This document shows, piece by piece, positions 62,870-64,000 of a stretch of DNA of 64,000 nt. The first letter of the stretch is position 1. The number at the start of each line of letters is the position of its first letter. The stretch is taken from the NCBI RefSeq assembly GCF_003841485.1, contig NZ_REFY01000002.1, positions 434,001 through 498,000 of the forward strand, given 5' to 3'. A model generated the notes under the pieces. That model ran no database searches. It had not been told where the DNA came from and was given only the letters and a program-made list of their open reading frames with translations. The position numbers and the translations under genes are program-made. Source of the DNA: Natrarchaeobius halalkaliphilus. Lineage in GTDB: Archaea; Halobacteriota; Halobacteria; Halobacteriales; Natrialbaceae.

Positions 62870-63592
62870 ATGACTGATGGCAACCTTGTGGCGAGAGCCT
62901 TTGAGAAACTGCGGGAGGACGGCCTGGCTGAATTGTCTAAAGCTATCTACCGAACAATAGCACCCTGGCAATACCTAATTCAATTACATGGATACAAATA
63001 TCGTTTCAACGGTCACCCAGGGGTAGGGAATCCGACTAATCTCATCACGGTATCACCGGACCTTATCACCCACCGCATAGCGACTTCATGGTTAGACGAA
63101 CCCCTTTCGCAAGGGGTCATGATCCGGGGCGGGGATTGGGACCTCAAAGCCAAACCGTTTGAGGAAAGCCCGAAGTATCGTTATATCAGCGAATTCGCCG
63201 AGCGTGATTGTCCGCCCCCCGAACGAACGGAAGTTGTACCCGAGTGGGGAAAATCAGAGCAATATCTCATAGAATTCGAACGTCTGTACGAGTCAATTCA
63301 AACGGACGGTTTTCAAACGCAATCAGAGCTTCCGGATGGCGGCGGCGTTGTTAATGAAATAAACATCTGTATTGGCCGGGATGGCACGATGATCGTTAAG
63401 CACGGATATCATCGGGTGGCTATCGCGAAGGTTCTAGAGCTTGATGCGGTTCCGGTTTACGTTCGGGTCCGACACGAAGACTGGCAACGTCACCGAGACG
63501 AGGCATGGGAAGCTGACTCCGTCAAGCAACTAAGCGCTGAAACACGTCGGCATATTTCCCACCCCGATATCCGTCAAGCTCTAGACCGATAA
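62870..63592 (+). CDS. protein with ParB/sulfiredoxin-like domain, glycan-locus associated
   Basis: A 240-residue protein. The second half has INICIGRDGTMIVKHGYHRV followed by AIAKVLELDAVPVYVRVRH. That is the G-x-H-R motif and strands of the ParB/Srx fold, which in relatives binds nucleotides or modifies proteins. The first half (VARAFEKLREDGLAELSKAI and RTIAPWQYLIQLHGYKYRF) is helical and basic. Such proteins occur beside glycosyltransferases in haloarchaeal loci. The ATG at 62870 is chosen because the longer frame starts inside the IS6-type end. Function unknown. Confidence 0.68.
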   Translation: MTDGNLVARAFEKLREDGLAELSKAIYRTIAPWQYLIQLHGYKYRFNGHPGVGNPTNLITVSPDLITHRIATSWLDEPLSQGVMIRGGDWDLKAKPFEESPKYRYISEFAERDCPPPERTEVVPEWGKSEQYLIEFERLYESIQTDGFQTQSELPDGGGVVNEINICIGRDGTMIVKHGYHRVAIAKVLELDAVPVYVRVRHEDWQRHRDEAWEADSVKQLSAETRRHISHPDIRQALDR

Positions 63593-63860
63593 ATATAATA
63601 TATAAATATCTTGAAACTATATATATATTGGTGGATCGCCCGGTGAACTTCGGTCGCCTGCCTGAGAGCTTTGTATTCGGTGGGTCACCGCTCGGATAAA
63701 CGTCCTCACCGCGGAACGAGGTAGCTGTATCATCCGTTCTAGCTTAGCGACTGACTGAGACGGTGATCACGCCGAAATTGCGTCGACTCTGACCGCAATC
63801 ATACCGAGATCGCTGCTGTTCCAGCAAACCAGCCGGTTCTTGATCATGTCTCCCGTCGAA

Positions 63861-63892
63861 GGCGGCGCACTCGCAGTCGTGAGTGCGCCGCC
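63861..63892. repeat. perfect 12-bp inverted repeat, hairpin 1
   Basis: Arms GGCGGCGCACTC and GAGTGCGCCGCC, loop of eight bases (GCAGTCGT). Very stable stem. Confidence 0.7.
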
Positions 63893-63938
63893 GTTCCAGA
63901 GCCGTCGCTGATCAAGCCGGGGCGATCCAGCCCGTCTC

Positions 63939-63971
63939 GTCAGGCGAGTTCCTTACCAGAACTCGCCTGAC
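63939..63971. repeat. perfect 12-bp inverted repeat, hairpin 2
   Basis: Arms GTCAGGCGAGTT and AACTCGCCTGAC, loop of nine bases (CCTTACCAG). It begins 46 bases after the end of hairpin 1. Confidence 0.7.
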
Positions 63972-64000
63972 TCTACCTGTTCACGTAACCTCGGACGGTG

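Larger units (their letters stand above)
53990..63600. other. low-GC genomic island in the glycan locus
   Basis: From about 53990 to 63600 the DNA between and within genes is rich in A and T, in strong contrast with the GC-rich genes on the left. It includes glycosyltransferases, a Wzy-like protein and a ParB-fold protein, plus IS6-, IS5- and ISH3-type insertion-sequence material. The GC-rich transposase gene at 59240 is a separate later arrival. This pattern means acquisition from a donor of different composition. Confidence 0.8.
63593..64000. other. non-coding end region with two strong hairpins
   Basis: No gene is seen in these 408 bases. After a very AT-rich stretch (63593-63630) the composition returns to GC-rich. 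Hairpin 1 is GGCGGCGCACTC (63861-63872) with its exact complement at 63881-63892. Hairpin 2 is GTCAGGCGAGTT (63939-63950) with 63960-63971. Neither has a T run. They may belong to an insertion sequence or a non-coding RNA outside the right edge. Confidence 0.45.

Overview
The window comes from an extremely halophilic archaeon (class Halobacteria, probably the Natrialbales group). The evidence is high GC, proteins dominated by Asp/Glu, TATA-like boxes about 25-30 bases before start codons with almost no leader (leaderless transcription), and family content typical of haloarchaea: form III RuBisCO, MfnA-type decarboxylase, RadB, ISH3-type transposase and STT3-like protein. No rRNA, tRNA or CRISPR array was recognised. 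Part A, 1-38140, is a stable housekeeping region. It holds a partial dtdA, a CaCA exchanger, an FMN-binding protein, bioB, rbcL, sucCD, ppsA, mfnA, an SNF-type transporter, metG, a lipoprotein hydrolase, pyk, aroE, folD, glyA, a NagD-like phosphatase, membrane proteins (AEC, YihY, CAP, lycopene-cyclase domain), a four-CBS protein, an ABC exporter, the radB/RuvC-like divergent pair and a PAP2 phosphatase. Central carbon metabolism is well represented (PEP synthase, pyruvate kinase, succinyl-CoA synthetase). The pyk promoter carries an exact match to the TrmB sugar-regulator box. Two 82-bp palindromic elements, each starting at a stop codon, lie at 1839-1920 and 30458-30539. Part B, 38471-53947, is a GC-rich surface-glycan locus: a nucleotidyltransferase, an epimerase, an STT3-like membrane protein, a polyprenyl glycosylphosphotransferase, a decayed epimerase-dehydrogenase operon, a GT4 glycosyltransferase, wecB-wecC (UDP-ManNAcA supply), a heparinase-like protein and a two-domain oxidoreductase. 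These would make activated sugars, start a glycan on a lipid carrier, extend it and process it. Part C, about 53990-63600, is an AT-rich, transferred-looking continuation of the locus. It has GT4, Wzy/O-antigen-ligase, GT2, GT4 and ParB-fold genes mixed with insertion-sequence debris: an IS6-type remnant plus a second copy of its end, an IS5-like tail and a full ISH3-type transposase gene unusually rich in palindromes. The end of the window (63593-64000) shows no gene but two perfect 12-bp-arm hairpins.
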